A stretch of DNA of 64,000 bases from positions 2,511,375-2,575,374 of the forward strand of contig NZ_VFOK01000001.1 of the NCBI RefSeq assembly GCF_006716095.1, in the 5' to 3' direction. Under the pieces are notes generated by a model. It made no database searches. It saw only the letters and a program-made list of their open reading frames with translations, and was not told the DNA's origin. The position numbers were made by a program, and so were the translations under genes. Position 1 is the first letter of the stretch; each line of letters opens with the position of its first letter. The stretch is from Barrientosiimonas humi (lineage in GTDB: Bacteria > Actinomycetota > Actinomycetes > Actinomycetales > Dermatophilaceae). Positions 31,107 through 39,285 of this stretch are shown piece by piece.

Positions 31107-31349
31107 CTATCCGATCTCACGGAGCGCATCAACGAGTTTCGCTCGCATGGCGGCCACATAGGGTGCAGACGCGGGTGAGGCATCCTCGATGTCATTCAGT
31201 TGATCATCGACATCTCGAAGCACTCTCTCAGCGTTCCGCTTACGTTCCTCGCGGTATCTCTCGTTTAGATCTGCCAGGTCGGCATCGTACCGCTCTTGAA
31301 GAGATAGTTGCTGGTCGCCATTCTCGATATTCAGTTCGTGCTCATGCAT
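31107..31349 (-). CDS. small coiled-coil protein
   Basis: This 80-residue, highly charged protein has heptad-like helix from about residue 15 to 55 (LQERYDADLADLNERYREE and VLRDVDDQLNDIED). It is the last gene of a run of seven small minus-strand genes, 56 bases after its neighbour. No family is recognised; the acidic/basic helix suggests a structural or regulatory partner. Confidence 0.55.
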   Translation of the reverse strand: MHEHELNIENGDQQLSLQERYDADLADLNERYREERKRNAERVLRDVDDQLNDIEDASPASAPYVAAMRAKLVDALREIG

Positions 31350-31405
31350 GACTTGCGATTTCCTTGAGGCTCTTAACCTCGCTAAGTTCTTATGTCACAA
31401 GTATA

Positions 31406-31651
31406 TCATATGCTAAAAAGAAGGCTGAATGCGAACCAGATGAGAAAGATGATGGCCGCTATGCCCAAGATTAGGAAGAATAGAAACTTTAGGGCTGCCC
31501 AGATGAGCGGCCAGAGGCCGATGATCAAGAGGGTTGCGCAGGTGGCGAGGGCGATCAGTGTCACCCATAATAGATCGCGCTTCTGAAGCTCGATCGCCCA
31601 AGCGTACAGTCGTGATCGAACCGCGATAGCGGCTCGCTTACGGACGGACAC
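31406..31651 (-). CDS. small membrane protein with two helices
   Basis: This 81-residue protein has a basic N terminus (MSVRKRAAIAVRSRLYAW) followed by two long hydrophobic helices (about residues 27-47 and 50-80). It overlaps the upstream 31638-32018 gene by 14 bases. A tiny bitopic protein inside an operon of soluble helical proteins could be the membrane anchor or a pore-forming effector; that is inference. Confidence 0.65.
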   Translation of the reverse strand: MSVRKRAAIAVRSRLYAWAIELQKRDLLWVTLIALATCATLLIIGLWPLIWAALKFLFFLILGIAAIIFLIWFAFSLLFSI

Positions 31652-32018
31652 TAGGGTCGTCGCCTATCTCGGGCAGCGCCAACGCGTGGTCACCTGCTCT
31701 GGTCACGTAGTCCTCAAGTTCGATAAGACCATTCGAGAGAGCGATGTCTGTAAGGAGATCGCGACCGTTCGACTGTGTCCTAGCGACAAGCGGCTCCAAG
31801 AGCCTGGCAAGACGAGGATCCGATTCTTCCCACGCTGCTCGGGCGAACCGAGCTGTCATTGCTGCTTGCTCAATGGCGGCTTTGTCGCCAGCGGCGACGT
31901 TTCCGCGAGCAATCTCTCGCGCCGCGGCAGCCGCAGCGGCTTCGCTATCCAAGCGTATACCTGTATCGTGTTCCTGGTGCGCACGTGGAGCGCTTCTCTC
32001 GCGCCGCTTTCGCTTCAT
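31638..32018 (-). CDS. alpha-helical hypothetical protein
   Basis: This 126-residue protein starts with a basic cluster MKRKRRERSAPRAHQ, continues with an Ala-rich helix (EAAAAAAAREIA) and ends with an acidic segment. It overlaps the membrane-protein gene downstream and is separated by five bases from the gene upstream. No known domain is recognised. Part of the seven-gene small-protein operon. Confidence 0.6.
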   Translation of the reverse strand: MKRKRRERSAPRAHQEHDTGIRLDSEAAAAAAAREIARGNVAAGDKAAIEQAAMTARFARAAWEESDPRLARLLEPLVARTQSNGRDLLTDIALSNGLIELEDYVTRAGDHALALPEIGDDPSVRP

Positions 32019-32023
32019 CGTCC

Positions 32024-32257
32024 CTACAGCCCTCGCAGGTATCGGTCTCGTAGACGTCGGACGATGGCATCATCGGTCGCGTTTTCTGTGGCACGGATTA
32101 CGCGAGCCGCACCATTCACTTCCGCAACCACCGTCTTGGCAATGTCGTCCATCCGTCGCATCCGTTGCCTGTTCTCAAGAGATGCCTGGACGCTCGAGAG
32201 CGTTTCGCCTATGTCTCGCTTCTGAGAACTCCCGGTGCGGGATATCTCGCCACCCAC
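32024..32257 (-). CDS. small helical hypothetical protein
   Basis: This 77-residue protein (MGGEISRTGSSQKRDIGETL start) has predicted helix over most of its length and ends RRLRDRYLRGL. It lies five bases before the 31638-32018 gene and eight bases after the 32266-32583 gene. Unknown family; real because of tight packing and the lack of an alternative frame. Confidence 0.55.
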   Translation of the reverse strand: MGGEISRTGSSQKRDIGETLSSVQASLENRQRMRRMDDIAKTVVAEVNGAARVIRATENATDDAIVRRLRDRYLRGL

Positions 32258-32265
32258 GCAATACC

Positions 32266-32583
32266 TCAGATCTGGTCGATGATCCCACGCGCTCCTCTTT
32301 CGAGTGCGCGCCTACCAAGCTCCCCAAGGTACGGGTCGTCGCCGACGATGTCATCGACGGCCTCAACGGTCTGCTTGATGACCGCTACGCCATACACTGT
32401 GCGCTGGCCCTTATTCTCCTGCTCGATCAGTCTCCGCCGATGGTCCTTCCTTTGCTGGGCGGCTTGGCGCGCAGCATCGACGCGCACTTTGCGCTCCACG
32501 GCACGTCGTTCCCTGTTCTCTCCCCAGCTCGATGACTCAGCAGGAAGATTGTCTCGCCCAGGTATCGACAGTTCACTGCTCAC
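32266..32583 (-). CDS. helical hypothetical protein
   Basis: This 105-residue protein is highly charged in the first 60 residues (ENRERRAVERKVRVDAARQA) and ends in a conserved-looking LGELGRRALERGARGIIDQI. Its start overlaps the upstream gene's stop by 11 bases, so it is translationally coupled. No family is recognised. Confidence 0.55.
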   Translation of the reverse strand: MSSELSIPGRDNLPAESSSWGENRERRAVERKVRVDAARQAAQQRKDHRRRLIEQENKGQRTVYGVAVIKQTVEAVDDIVGDDPYLGELGRRALERGARGIIDQI

Positions 32584-32830
32584 GGTTGCCTCTCTTACGC
32601 TCGGCGTATAGCGAACCTAGTCGTTCTCGTTCGTAGCGCTTGCGTTCTTGTCGCGCCCGCCACGCAGTCTCGGCGGCAGATCGCAACTCACGCTCGACCA
32701 AAGTTTCGGCGAGTCTGGCCTCGGCTTCCGCCCGTCGCGCCGATGCGCGCGCGAACTCGACATCGTTCGCGTTCCTTCCTGGCCGTGGGCCCGGCGACGA
32801 ACCGATTACCGTCTGATCGGGCGAAGGCAC
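32573..32830 (-). CDS. charged coiled-coil hypothetical protein
   Basis: The protein has 85 residues from the GTG at 32830, which has GGGAGGAAG a few bases upstream and overlaps the zinc-ribbon stop by one base (TAGTG). An earlier in-frame ATG would overlap the zinc-ribbon gene. The sequence is a long Arg/Glu/Ala helix (ARRAEAEARLAETLVERELR). No family is recognised. Confidence 0.55.
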   Translation of the reverse strand: MPSPDQTVIGSSPGPRPGRNANDVEFARASARRAEAEARLAETLVERELRSAAETAWRARQERKRYERERLGSLYAERKRGNREQ

Positions 32831-32922
32831 TACACCTTCCTCCCGCATTCAGAGCAATGCCGGGTGTTGTCGTTCCAGACCTCGATTTCTGACCCACAGC
32901 AAGACGAAAGACCATCAGACAT
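32830..32922 (-). CDS. 30-residue zinc-ribbon protein
   Basis: This very short gene encodes MSDGLSSCCGSEIEVWND then NTRHCSECGRKV. Four cysteines in a CC...CxxC layout form a complete zinc-knuckle pair. GAGGAG lies six bases before the ATG, and a -35/-10 promoter sits about 40 bases upstream, so it is the first gene of the small-protein operon. Proteins of this size and pattern are common in actinobacteria but uncharacterised. It may bind nucleic acid or another operon product. Confidence 0.6.
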   Translation of the reverse strand: MSDGLSSCCGSEIEVWNDNTRHCSECGRKV

Positions 32923-32963
32923 CTGGACTCCTCAGGTGATAGTAGTTACTCGTTCGGTGATGT

Positions 32964-32992
32964 ATTATGGGCATCGGCCAGGCTGTAGTCAG
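32964..32992 (-). promoter_or_regulatory. promoter of the small-protein operon
   Basis: On the minus strand CTGACT (32992-32987) and CATAAT (32969-32964) are separated by exactly 17 bases. The expected start is near 32957, leaving a 35-base leader before the zinc-ribbon ATG at 32922. Confidence 0.5.
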
Positions 32993-33491
32993 GGGCTGTC
33001 CAACCGCGCTGAGCTGAACCACACCTGTCGCGGCCTGTCGGCGTCGTGAGCGAAGTGGAGAGTTGGGATACCCGCGCCGACCGTCAAGATTGGTGTCTTG
33101 GTCGTTCTGCAGAGCCGGGAGGTAAAGGGACTCGTGCCGCCAACACACCGCTGGGCTTGGCCACATGACCCTTGATGCCCCCTGAGCACCACGGGGCTTC
33201 TGCGGCGAGGCCCTTCGGGCGCAGGCGTGGGCCGTCCGCGGTACGCGAGGTGGTTCCTGTGTGCTCGCCATTGGACTCCCCTCCTCCCCCGCGCTCAGTG
33301 CAAGTGTGCCCGTCGATCGGTGCCGGCCGGGCGTTGCTTCCAAACGAACGCGGACGGAAGGTTTGCTCCTGGGGGCGGCGGTCCCGAGGTGACCGGCCGA
33401 ACGCCTAGCTTCAGGTCATCAGCAGACCACAGTGCGGACAGATTCCACGAAGCCACCATTCAGGCGACCTTGACCGTGCCACGGTAACCAG
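32993..33491. other. intergenic stretch without a supported gene
   Basis: About 500 bases between the small-protein promoter and the XRE-family gene. Frames on both strands are open for 70-140 codons but have composition and alignment typical of chance in GC-rich DNA. A minus-strand segment (TTKTPILTVGAGIPTLHFAH, near 33090) looks somewhat protein-like and could be a gene remnant. I see no repeats or RNA. Confidence 0.4.
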
Positions 33492-34307
33492 GTGGGTTAC
33501 GGGGAGGTGGGCACCCGGATGCGTGAGCTCCGCGCGAACGACGGGTGGCGCCAGCAGGACGTTGCGGAGCGGCTGGGGTTGTCGCGGAGCGCACTGGCGA
33601 ACATTGAGGCCGGGCGTGAGCGGCCGAGCCAACGCGTACTGGACGCGATCACCATGGAGTTTCCCGAGTGGGCGCCCTATCTGTCCGATTCGCGCGAGGC
33701 CGACGGCGCCCAACTGCATGGCGGGCCGTTCGTACTCGAGGACTTGACGATCGCGTACATCTTCGAGGAAGCGCGGTCGCCGAGCGAGATTGTGGAAGTC
33801 CGGACGGTCCGAAGCACGCGTGCCGGTGCGAGCGGCTACGTCCTGTCCTCGTGCCGCACAGATCCAGCAGGCGGGACTTCCCCTGATGTCGAGTACAGCG
33901 TCGTCACCGAGATGCTCTGGGGTGGCTACCTCGTCGATGACCAGCTCGTGGAGGAAGGCGGCGCAGTCGAGCACCGCCGGGTCGTCCACTTCGGCAAGCA
34001 GTTGCGCCGCGGTGAGCGCCATTCGTTTGCCATCCGGTCATGGACCGAGCGCGATTCCGAGCCGGGCACCTGCATCCTGGTCGACTACTCGGTCCCGGTA
34101 GGGCGTGTCGGTATCCACCTCACGTGCCACGGCCGTCCCCAGCTCGCGCGTGCCTGGGCGTTCGGTCCGCGTGTGGACGACGCGGAACTTCCGGCCGACT
34201 CGGATGATGTCACGCCCGTTGAGATCACCGTTGGGGGTACCGCGACGCTCGTCCTCGAGCAACCGGAACTCGAACGGAACTACGGCCTCGCATGGGAGTG
34301 GCGGTGA
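33492..34307 (+). CDS. XRE-family helix-turn-helix protein with large C-terminal domain
   Basis: This 271-residue protein (or 262 from the ATG at 33519, which has GGGGAGG upstream) has an XRE helix-turn-helix at about residues 10-60 (MRELRANDGWRQQDVAERLG then SRSALANIEAGRERPS). A 200-residue beta-rich domain of unknown family follows. Compared with the 29972-30607 protein, the layout is similar but the C-terminal sequences differ. It starts a plus-strand group with the DUF6308 and ATP-grasp genes. Likely a ligand- or signal-responsive repressor. Confidence 0.7.
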   Translation: MGYGEVGTRMRELRANDGWRQQDVAERLGLSRSALANIEAGRERPSQRVLDAITMEFPEWAPYLSDSREADGAQLHGGPFVLEDLTIAYIFEEARSPSEIVEVRTVRSTRAGASGYVLSSCRTDPAGGTSPDVEYSVVTEMLWGGYLVDDQLVEEGGAVEHRRVVHFGKQLRRGERHSFAIRSWTERDSEPGTCILVDYSVPVGRVGIHLTCHGRPQLARAWAFGPRVDDAELPADSDDVTPVEITVGGTATLVLEQPELERNYGLAWEWR

Positions 34308-34433
34308 ACGCGCTGTCTGAGGTTCAGGAAGCGACAGTCATGGACCACCGTGCACGCAGAGGACGGTGCGGGCTGACCGAACGCAGCCACGAGCCCATCC
34401 GAGGCGCCACCGGCGATGCGAGGAGATGGTGAG

Positions 34434-35087
34434 ATGCCTTCGCGCTACCCGGGTATCACGCTGACCGAGAGTCTGTCGCCCGGAGGCGAGAACCTCGCCC
34501 TCCGGCGTCTACAGGAGTACTTCGCCCCGCCGCCCGAAGGTAAGGGCTACACCGGGCGCCACTTCGACACTTGGGACCCATCAGGTACCGCAGCCGAGAG
34601 CGCAGACACGTTCACGGCGGACGACCTGATCGCCGTCACCTTCCTGTCGGTGAGCGTGCCCGCTCATGCTGCGATCGGAATCCTCGGTGATCAGCGCGAT
34701 GACCTGTCGGAGTTGCTCCGCCAAATCGGAGCCGACCGGGACCTCGTCGACATCGACGAGCCGTTCGATGCCGACGCTCCGGCGGAGCGCCTCAACCGAG
34801 CGCTCCGGCGGTTCGACGGAGTCGGCCCGACCGTCGCCAGCAAGCTCATGGCGCGTAAGCTGCCGCGGCTCATCCCGATCTACGACTCGGTGATCAACGA
34901 GCACGTGCTGGGCGGATCAGGCGAGCAATGGGAGCCGCTGCGCCAGGCACTACGCGCCGACCAGCGCGCGCTGCACCGCCACCTGCTTGAGCTCCACCAG
35001 GAAGCTGGCCTCGATGAGCGCATCAGCGCGCTGCGGGTCTTCGACGTGCTTGCGTGGATGGACGGCAAGGCAGCGGCCGGTCGCTAG
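34434..35087 (+). CDS. DUF6308 family protein
   Basis: The protein has 217 residues, starting at the ATG with GAGGAGA upstream. It has the sequence flow GYTGRHFDTWDPSG, DDLIAVTFLSVSVPA, GVGPTVASKLMARKLPRLIP and IYDSVI that I associate with DUF6308 proteins of actinobacteria. Their function is not known. The GVGPTVASKLMA segment resembles a helix-hairpin-helix DNA contact, so DNA binding is possible. It lies between an XRE-type regulator and an ATP-grasp gene. Confidence 0.6.
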   Translation: MPSRYPGITLTESLSPGGENLALRRLQEYFAPPPEGKGYTGRHFDTWDPSGTAAESADTFTADDLIAVTFLSVSVPAHAAIGILGDQRDDLSELLRQIGADRDLVDIDEPFDADAPAERLNRALRRFDGVGPTVASKLMARKLPRLIPIYDSVINEHVLGGSGEQWEPLRQALRADQRALHRHLLELHQEAGLDERISALRVFDVLAWMDGKAAAGR

Positions 35088-35364
35088 GCGCTTGCGCCGT
35101 CACGTGATCAGTCATGGGCTGCCTCGAAACGAGCCTCTCCGGCGTCCGCGAGACAGGTCGTGGAACTCCACGCATCCCACGGGCTCGGCATGTGGATCGC
35201 GCGACGACCCGTGTCCTCGGGCCGTACCCTCGTCGGACGTGGGGCATGGGGCATGTGAGTCGGGAACGGCGTCGAGGGGCGGGCTGGACAGGACGGCGGC
35301 ACGTCCGCTCAAGCCGCAGGTCGGCCACGCCGGGAGTGCCCATAGTGAGGGCAGGACGACCACG

Positions 35365-36240
35365 GTGCTCGTCACGGGAGCCGAGACGCCGGCGGGCCGG
35401 GAGGTGCTCCGGCAGTTATGTGAACTGGGCTGTGTCTCCGTCGCGGTCAACCGCCGCACCCGCACCCCGGCGCGCGGCGCTGCCGGCACCAGGATCTCGG
35501 CGGTGGCGGGTCCGCTGCGACCGTCCGACCCGGGCTGGATACCGCACCTCCAGCAGCTGGTCGCCGAGCACCACGTCGACCTGATCATCCCGACCGGGTC
35601 GGACGAGTTGCCAGCGCTCGCGGCTGCCCGGACCGTGTTCGGGCCAGGCGTTGCGATCGCCCTACCGGCTGATGCCGGCGCGCTCGTAATCAGCCATGAC
35701 CACCTGTTCAGCTGCTGGCACCTCTACCGGCACGGCGTCGCCGTGCCGAAGTTCGCGGTTCCCTCGACGTTCGGCGTCCTCGGCGAGGAGCTGCGGCCGC
35801 TCGGCGTCCCGGTCGTACTCAAGCGCCGGGTAACCCAGGGCGGTTATGAGATGCGCGTGATGTCGTCCGACGAGGCAGCCAGGTGGGCTGCGCGGGACGA
35901 CAGCTGGATCGTGCAGGAGTACGTCCCGGGTGTCGAGTACACAGTCGTCGTCTGGCAGCCGGTGTCGGAGTGGTTCCACGAGCCGGTCGTGGTCACGCTC
36001 CGGCGTGCGAAGGACGGGCACTTCCAGCGCGCACCCGAGGACCGCGATGTCGACGAGCTCGCTGGCCGCGCCGTACGCGCCCTCGGGCTCACCGGGCCCG
36101 TCTGCCTGCGGATCCGTCGCCGGACGGACGGGACCCCGCTGGTGATCAGCGTTGCGCCGCGGGTGACCGAGCACCTGCGCTACGTGCCCGAGATTCTCGA
36201 ACGCATCGTATGGATCCACCGCCAGCGGCCGACGCCGTAG
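35365..36240 (+). CDS. ATP-grasp-like protein
   Basis: The protein has 291 residues from the GTG at 35365 with GAGGGCAGGA upstream; the frame is open further but the upstream translation is not protein-like. It has a Rossmann-like start VLVTGAETPAGREVLRQL, then a pre-ATP-grasp region and an ATP-grasp-like core (VPVVLKRRVTQGGYEMRV, WIVQEYVPGVEYTVVVW). Such carbamoyl-phosphate-synthase-like ligases join a carboxylate to an amine or thiol; the substrate is unknown. The C terminus seems shorter than usual (about 350), so the enzyme may be reduced or inactive. Confidence 0.6.
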   Translation: MLVTGAETPAGREVLRQLCELGCVSVAVNRRTRTPARGAAGTRISAVAGPLRPSDPGWIPHLQQLVAEHHVDLIIPTGSDELPALAAARTVFGPGVAIALPADAGALVISHDHLFSCWHLYRHGVAVPKFAVPSTFGVLGEELRPLGVPVVLKRRVTQGGYEMRVMSSDEAARWAARDDSWIVQEYVPGVEYTVVVWQPVSEWFHEPVVVTLRRAKDGHFQRAPEDRDVDELAGRAVRALGLTGPVCLRIRRRTDGTPLVISVAPRVTEHLRYVPEILERIVWIHRQRPTP

Positions 36241-36289
36241 TCACGCGGCTGTCATTAACCGAGGTGGCTCGCGCGGGAATGCGCTTCGC

Positions 36290-36877
36290 TCATGCCGAAG
36301 CGGCGTCGATGGCCACACCGAGATCGGCGTAGGACACCGCACCGCCTGCCAGCGTCTCGACGGTGCGGAGACCGAGCGACGCGTACCCGCACGCTTCAAG
36401 CGCCCGACGAGGAACGACATAGAACCGCCACTGCGACACGTCAAGCGGGTCGTACGCGTCATGCTCCCGAGCCGTTTGCAGCGCGAACACGTAGACGTCG
36501 GCATTGAACGTCTTGGTCTGCGCGTACCCCTCTCGCGGCGACCAGGTCTTCGCCATCAGGCCGCTGAAGGCGATCGTTGACGGCTTGGCCTGGTCCCATA
36601 CCTGCAGGTAGCCGGCCGACTTCACCTCGACGCGAACACCCGCCGGCGTGAGGACATCGAACGCATCCCACTCGACGCGACGGCCGGTAGCACCTACGGC
36701 CTTGGCCACGAGGAACTCCGCCAGGTAGCCGCGAACGTTGTTGGTGCGCAGGTCACCCATCGCAAACGCCCAGAAATCCCGCACCGTTGCGTTGGTCCCG
36801 GCGAGCTCCTCATCACCGGTGAGGGGCTCCACTGCGCTCGCCTGGATCCACTCGTTCTCCACGACGTCAGTCTCCAC
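36290..36877 (-). CDS. PD-(D/E)XK nuclease-like protein
   Basis: This 195-residue protein has the order Glu in RGYLAEFLVAKAVGA, Asp in EWDAFDVLTPAG and Glu-Val-Lys in VRVEVKSAGYLQVWDQ (about residues 50-88), fitting a PD-(D/E)XK nuclease fold. Restriction-like or repair nucleases have this spacing. The start appears to be GTG. It stands alone on the minus strand between the ATP-grasp gene and the 37085-37513 gene. No methylase partner is adjacent, so a restriction role is not shown. Confidence 0.55.
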   Translation of the reverse strand: METDVVENEWIQASAVEPLTGDEELAGTNATVRDFWAFAMGDLRTNNVRGYLAEFLVAKAVGATGRRVEWDAFDVLTPAGVRVEVKSAGYLQVWDQAKPSTIAFSGLMAKTWSPREGYAQTKTFNADVYVFALQTAREHDAYDPLDVSQWRFYVVPRRALEACGYASLGLRTVETLAGGAVSYADLGVAIDAASA

Positions 36878-37084
36878 GACAAGAGCGCTACGAGCGCGGC
36901 ATACGCAAGGATCTGGCAGCGCTCCGACCGCGGAAAGCTGTCAGCCGAATCGGGCGAGAAGTCGACCGCGCCACGCTATTGAGCGTTCGCTCCGGCAATT
37001 TGCCCGAGTGTCGGCCTCTACCCGGGAGCGCGAGCTCTGCTGTCAGCGGAGGGCGAAGCCGGGCGTGCTTCAGCCATGACGAAG

Positions 37085-37513
37085 TCAGTCGCGTTCGACC
37101 AGCAGCCGTTCGATCGCAGCGAGGTCGCTATCCCACGACCGGCGGAGTCGTCCGCGAGACGTCGAGTCGAGGTCGGCCGGCTTGATGATCACCAAACGAA
37201 TGCCGTGGGCGGGAATCTGCTCATCGCGGCGCGCGTCGTAGATCGCTCTCTGCAGCCCTCGGTGGACGCCACTCACAGTGAGCCGGTCGGGCTTGTCGAA
37301 GTGCCGAACCGGATGGTCGTGCTGCCACTCGCGGTACTCCACGACGAGGTTGGCGCGCGGCCAATACGCATCCACCGGCAGCCGCGCGGCACGTCCGTTG
37401 GCGTTGGGGTCGCCGAGCAGCCAGTCGAACCGGTATTGGCGAAGCGCGCGCTCCTTGAGGACGACGTCGCAGAGGTCGAGCACGTAGTGCTCGTCGCGTC
37501 CCTGCTTCGACAT
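37085..37513 (-). CDS. conserved hypothetical protein, nuclease-fold-like
   Basis: This 142-residue protein (ATG at 37513; a longer frame exists but is not protein-like) has RFDWLLGD, LPVDAYWPRANLVVEYREWQH and DARRDEQIPAHGIRLVII. This layout is common in small actinobacterial proteins related to DUF559/Vsr-like nuclease folds, but the lysine of the ExK motif is replaced by arginine (EYRE). I therefore do not claim activity. Confidence 0.5.
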   Translation of the reverse strand: MSKQGRDEHYVLDLCDVVLKERALRQYRFDWLLGDPNANGRAARLPVDAYWPRANLVVEYREWQHDHPVRHFDKPDRLTVSGVHRGLQRAIYDARRDEQIPAHGIRLVIIKPADLDSTSRGRLRRSWDSDLAAIERLLVERD

Positions 37514-37695
37514 GGTCCCGAGGCTAGCAACGAGAGTGTGCGCCTCCGCTCCTGGCAAATGACCGGGAGGCTCGAGCGGTGTCGCCGGTGCCAAGCGCGT
37601 TAGACCTGAGCCCGCTTGTACATGCGTGACCCGCGGGCATGCAAGTACTCGCTGTCGACCGGCCCTTGAGGAGGGTGAGTTGCTCGCCGGCTGAG

Positions 37696-38337
37696 CTACG
37701 CGAGTGGGTATTGCACGAGGATCGTCTCGATGTCCGTGCCAGCGACCACGAGCCGCTGCCACGCGACGTCGACGGCCTGCAGCGACTCATCGTCGTTTCC
37801 GATCCAGAGCGGGGCGGCAAGTACGAGCTCGCGGTCGTCAAGTTCGTAGGCCTTGGTGTACTCCGCAAGCGTCCCGAGCACGATCGTCCCGCTCTGGAGC
37901 CGGATTCGCAGGACGGGCGCCTGCTCGGTCGGGTTGTCTGATCTGAATACCTTCTCCCACGCAGGCTTCGGGATCAACGGTGGGTCAGCAGGTCTGGAAC
38001 GCCAGTACCAGCCGACGGCAAGCCCTGTTGAGATGCTCACGAAGAGCACCAGTCCGACAAGCAGTTGCCAGAAGTTGCTGCGGGCGAACTCGGCGTCCAG
38101 CCCAACAGCGGCTCGTGGGCCCGCTACCACGGAGTCCGGCAGCACCTCGTCAAGTGCTGCCAACGCCACGAACGCGACACCGCTGCACACGAGCGAGGTC
38201 AGTACGACACGGGCGAGCTCTCGAAACGGCGATTCCCCCACTCGTGCGTGATGGCGATGCCGGAGATGGTCGAGTACGAGACCGGGCGCGACCAGGACGA
38301 CGAAGAAGACGACGCCCCAGAAGCTGCTGGGAAGCAT
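37696..38337 (-). CDS. DUF6338 family membrane protein
   Basis: This 213-residue protein has an N-terminal helix (SFWGVVFFVVLVAPGLVLD), a second near residues 45-62, a third near 90-115 and a soluble C-terminal domain with VLRIRLQSGTIVLGTLAEYT. This is the DUF6338 pattern, whose function is unknown. Its ATG lies three bases after the stop of the 55-residue gene, so both are one transcript. Confidence 0.6.
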   Translation of the reverse strand: MLPSSFWGVVFFVVLVAPGLVLDHLRHRHHARVGESPFRELARVVLTSLVCSGVAFVALAALDEVLPDSVVAGPRAAVGLDAEFARSNFWQLLVGLVLFVSISTGLAVGWYWRSRPADPPLIPKPAWEKVFRSDNPTEQAPVLRIRLQSGTIVLGTLAEYTKAYELDDRELVLAAPLWIGNDDESLQAVDVAWQRLVVAGTDIETILVQYPLA

Positions 38338-38340
38338 CGG

Positions 38341-38508
38341 CTAGGCACTGCTGTCAGTGGCGGGCGGAGGTGGAGGTGGCTCTGGTGCGAAGACCTCGAT
38401 CCGCATGACAGGTGCTGGCACCGGCGGCGGGACCGGAAACGAATCTAGGCCGCGATTCTCACGCGCGGACGCGGTGAGTGACTCTTGAGGGCGTTCCTTG
38501 TCTGGCAT
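38341..38508 (-). CDS. small proline-rich protein
   Basis: This 55-residue gene encodes MPDKERPQESLTASARENRG and a proline-rich tail (PVPPPVPAPV, then PEPPPPPPATDSSA). It fills the gap between the SANT-like gene and DUF6338 and ends three bases before the DUF6338 start. Short DUF6338-adjacent proline-rich proteins are plausible membrane or SH3-like ligands; that is inference. No strong ribosome site is seen. Confidence 0.5.
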   Translation of the reverse strand: MPDKERPQESLTASARENRGLDSFPVPPPVPAPVMRIEVFAPEPPPPPPATDSSA

Positions 38509-38517
38509 TACACGGCC

Positions 38518-38724
38518 CTACTTTCCGCGCCGGTTGTACGGCGACTGATTGGTCGGCTTCAGCGAGGTGCCCTGCTGCGCCGCCTGACTGCGAACAGCCA
38601 CCTCTGTGCGCCCCAACTTGAGCCCGATCACGCGAGTTGGCGTGTTCTGCTTCGCAAGGTTGCGGAGCGCCTGCTTGTCTGCAGCGCTCCAGGCCTTACC
38701 GCTGTTTCGGTTGGACTTAGCCAT
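38518..38724 (-). CDS. SANT/Myb-like small DNA-binding protein
   Basis: This 68-residue protein has AWSAADKQALRNLAKQNTPT and VIGLKLGRTEVAVRSQAAQQ, a small trihelical SANT/Myb-like fold seen in actinobacterial and phage proteins. AGGAGGGG precedes the ATG by four bases. It is nine bases from the proline-rich gene, so 38724-37696 forms a short operon of three genes. Probably DNA-binding. Confidence 0.65.
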   Translation of the reverse strand: MAKSNRNSGKAWSAADKQALRNLAKQNTPTRVIGLKLGRTEVAVRSQAAQQGTSLKPTNQSPYNRRGK

Positions 38725-38870
38725 GTCCCCTCCTGACTCACACCGCCCGCAGCGGGCGGTGCTGGTGATCGTAGTCGGCACCACCGACAGGGAGCCCAGG
38801 CTTTGGATCACGCCGTTTCTTGTTTCACGAGCTGCGGCTGCCCGGACATCGGGACGTGGCGCCTGGCGTG

Positions 38871-39146
38871 TCAGCGAAGCCCCGTCACCAGTTCGCCCGG
38901 GTCGACATCGAGCGCCTCGGCGATCTTCAAGATGTTGTGCAGCGACAGGTTGCGCTGGCCGCGCTCTACCTGGCCGAGGAAGGTCCAGTGGAAGCCGCCT
39001 TCGTGGGCAAGGGCTTCCTGGCTCAGCCCCATCGCCTCGCGACGAGCCCGTACGCGGGCACCGAACTCACCGGCGGCTGGCGAGATCGGCGGCTTGGGTG
39101 ACGGGCTGGGCACGCGCCCAAGCCCACACGTCTCAAGTCTCTGCAT
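38871..39146 (-). CDS. XRE-family transcriptional regulator
   Basis: This 91-residue protein is almost entirely a cI/XRE helix-turn-helix: FGARVRARREAMGLSQEALA, then QVERGQRNLSLHNILKIAEA and a short LDVDPGELV end. Autonomous XRE repressors of this size often control neighbouring genes; the 146 bases before the SANT operon and the 139 bases after 39286-40416 are candidate targets. The N-terminal 25 residues may be an over-extension. Confidence 0.75.
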   Translation of the reverse strand: MQRLETCGLGRVPSPSPKPPISPAAGEFGARVRARREAMGLSQEALAHEGGFHWTFLGQVERGQRNLSLHNILKIAEALDVDPGELVTGLR

Positions 39147-39285
39147 CCAGAGACGTTGCGTCCCAACTGTTTGCGTCCTATGGTCAAGGCGCGCCCGGAC
39201 GGCGGGTCCGGGGCTGGCCCGAGGGAGTGGATTCAGATGAGTGGTGGCACGGGCGTGTGGAACCCGGCAAGCGAGCAGCAGGGCG

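Noticed and set aside
37640-37720. tRNA-like stretch with GTAGCTCAGCCGGC on the minus strand near the DUF6338 stop
   Set aside because: The D-arm-like part is present but no matching anticodon stem or T-arm could be folded.
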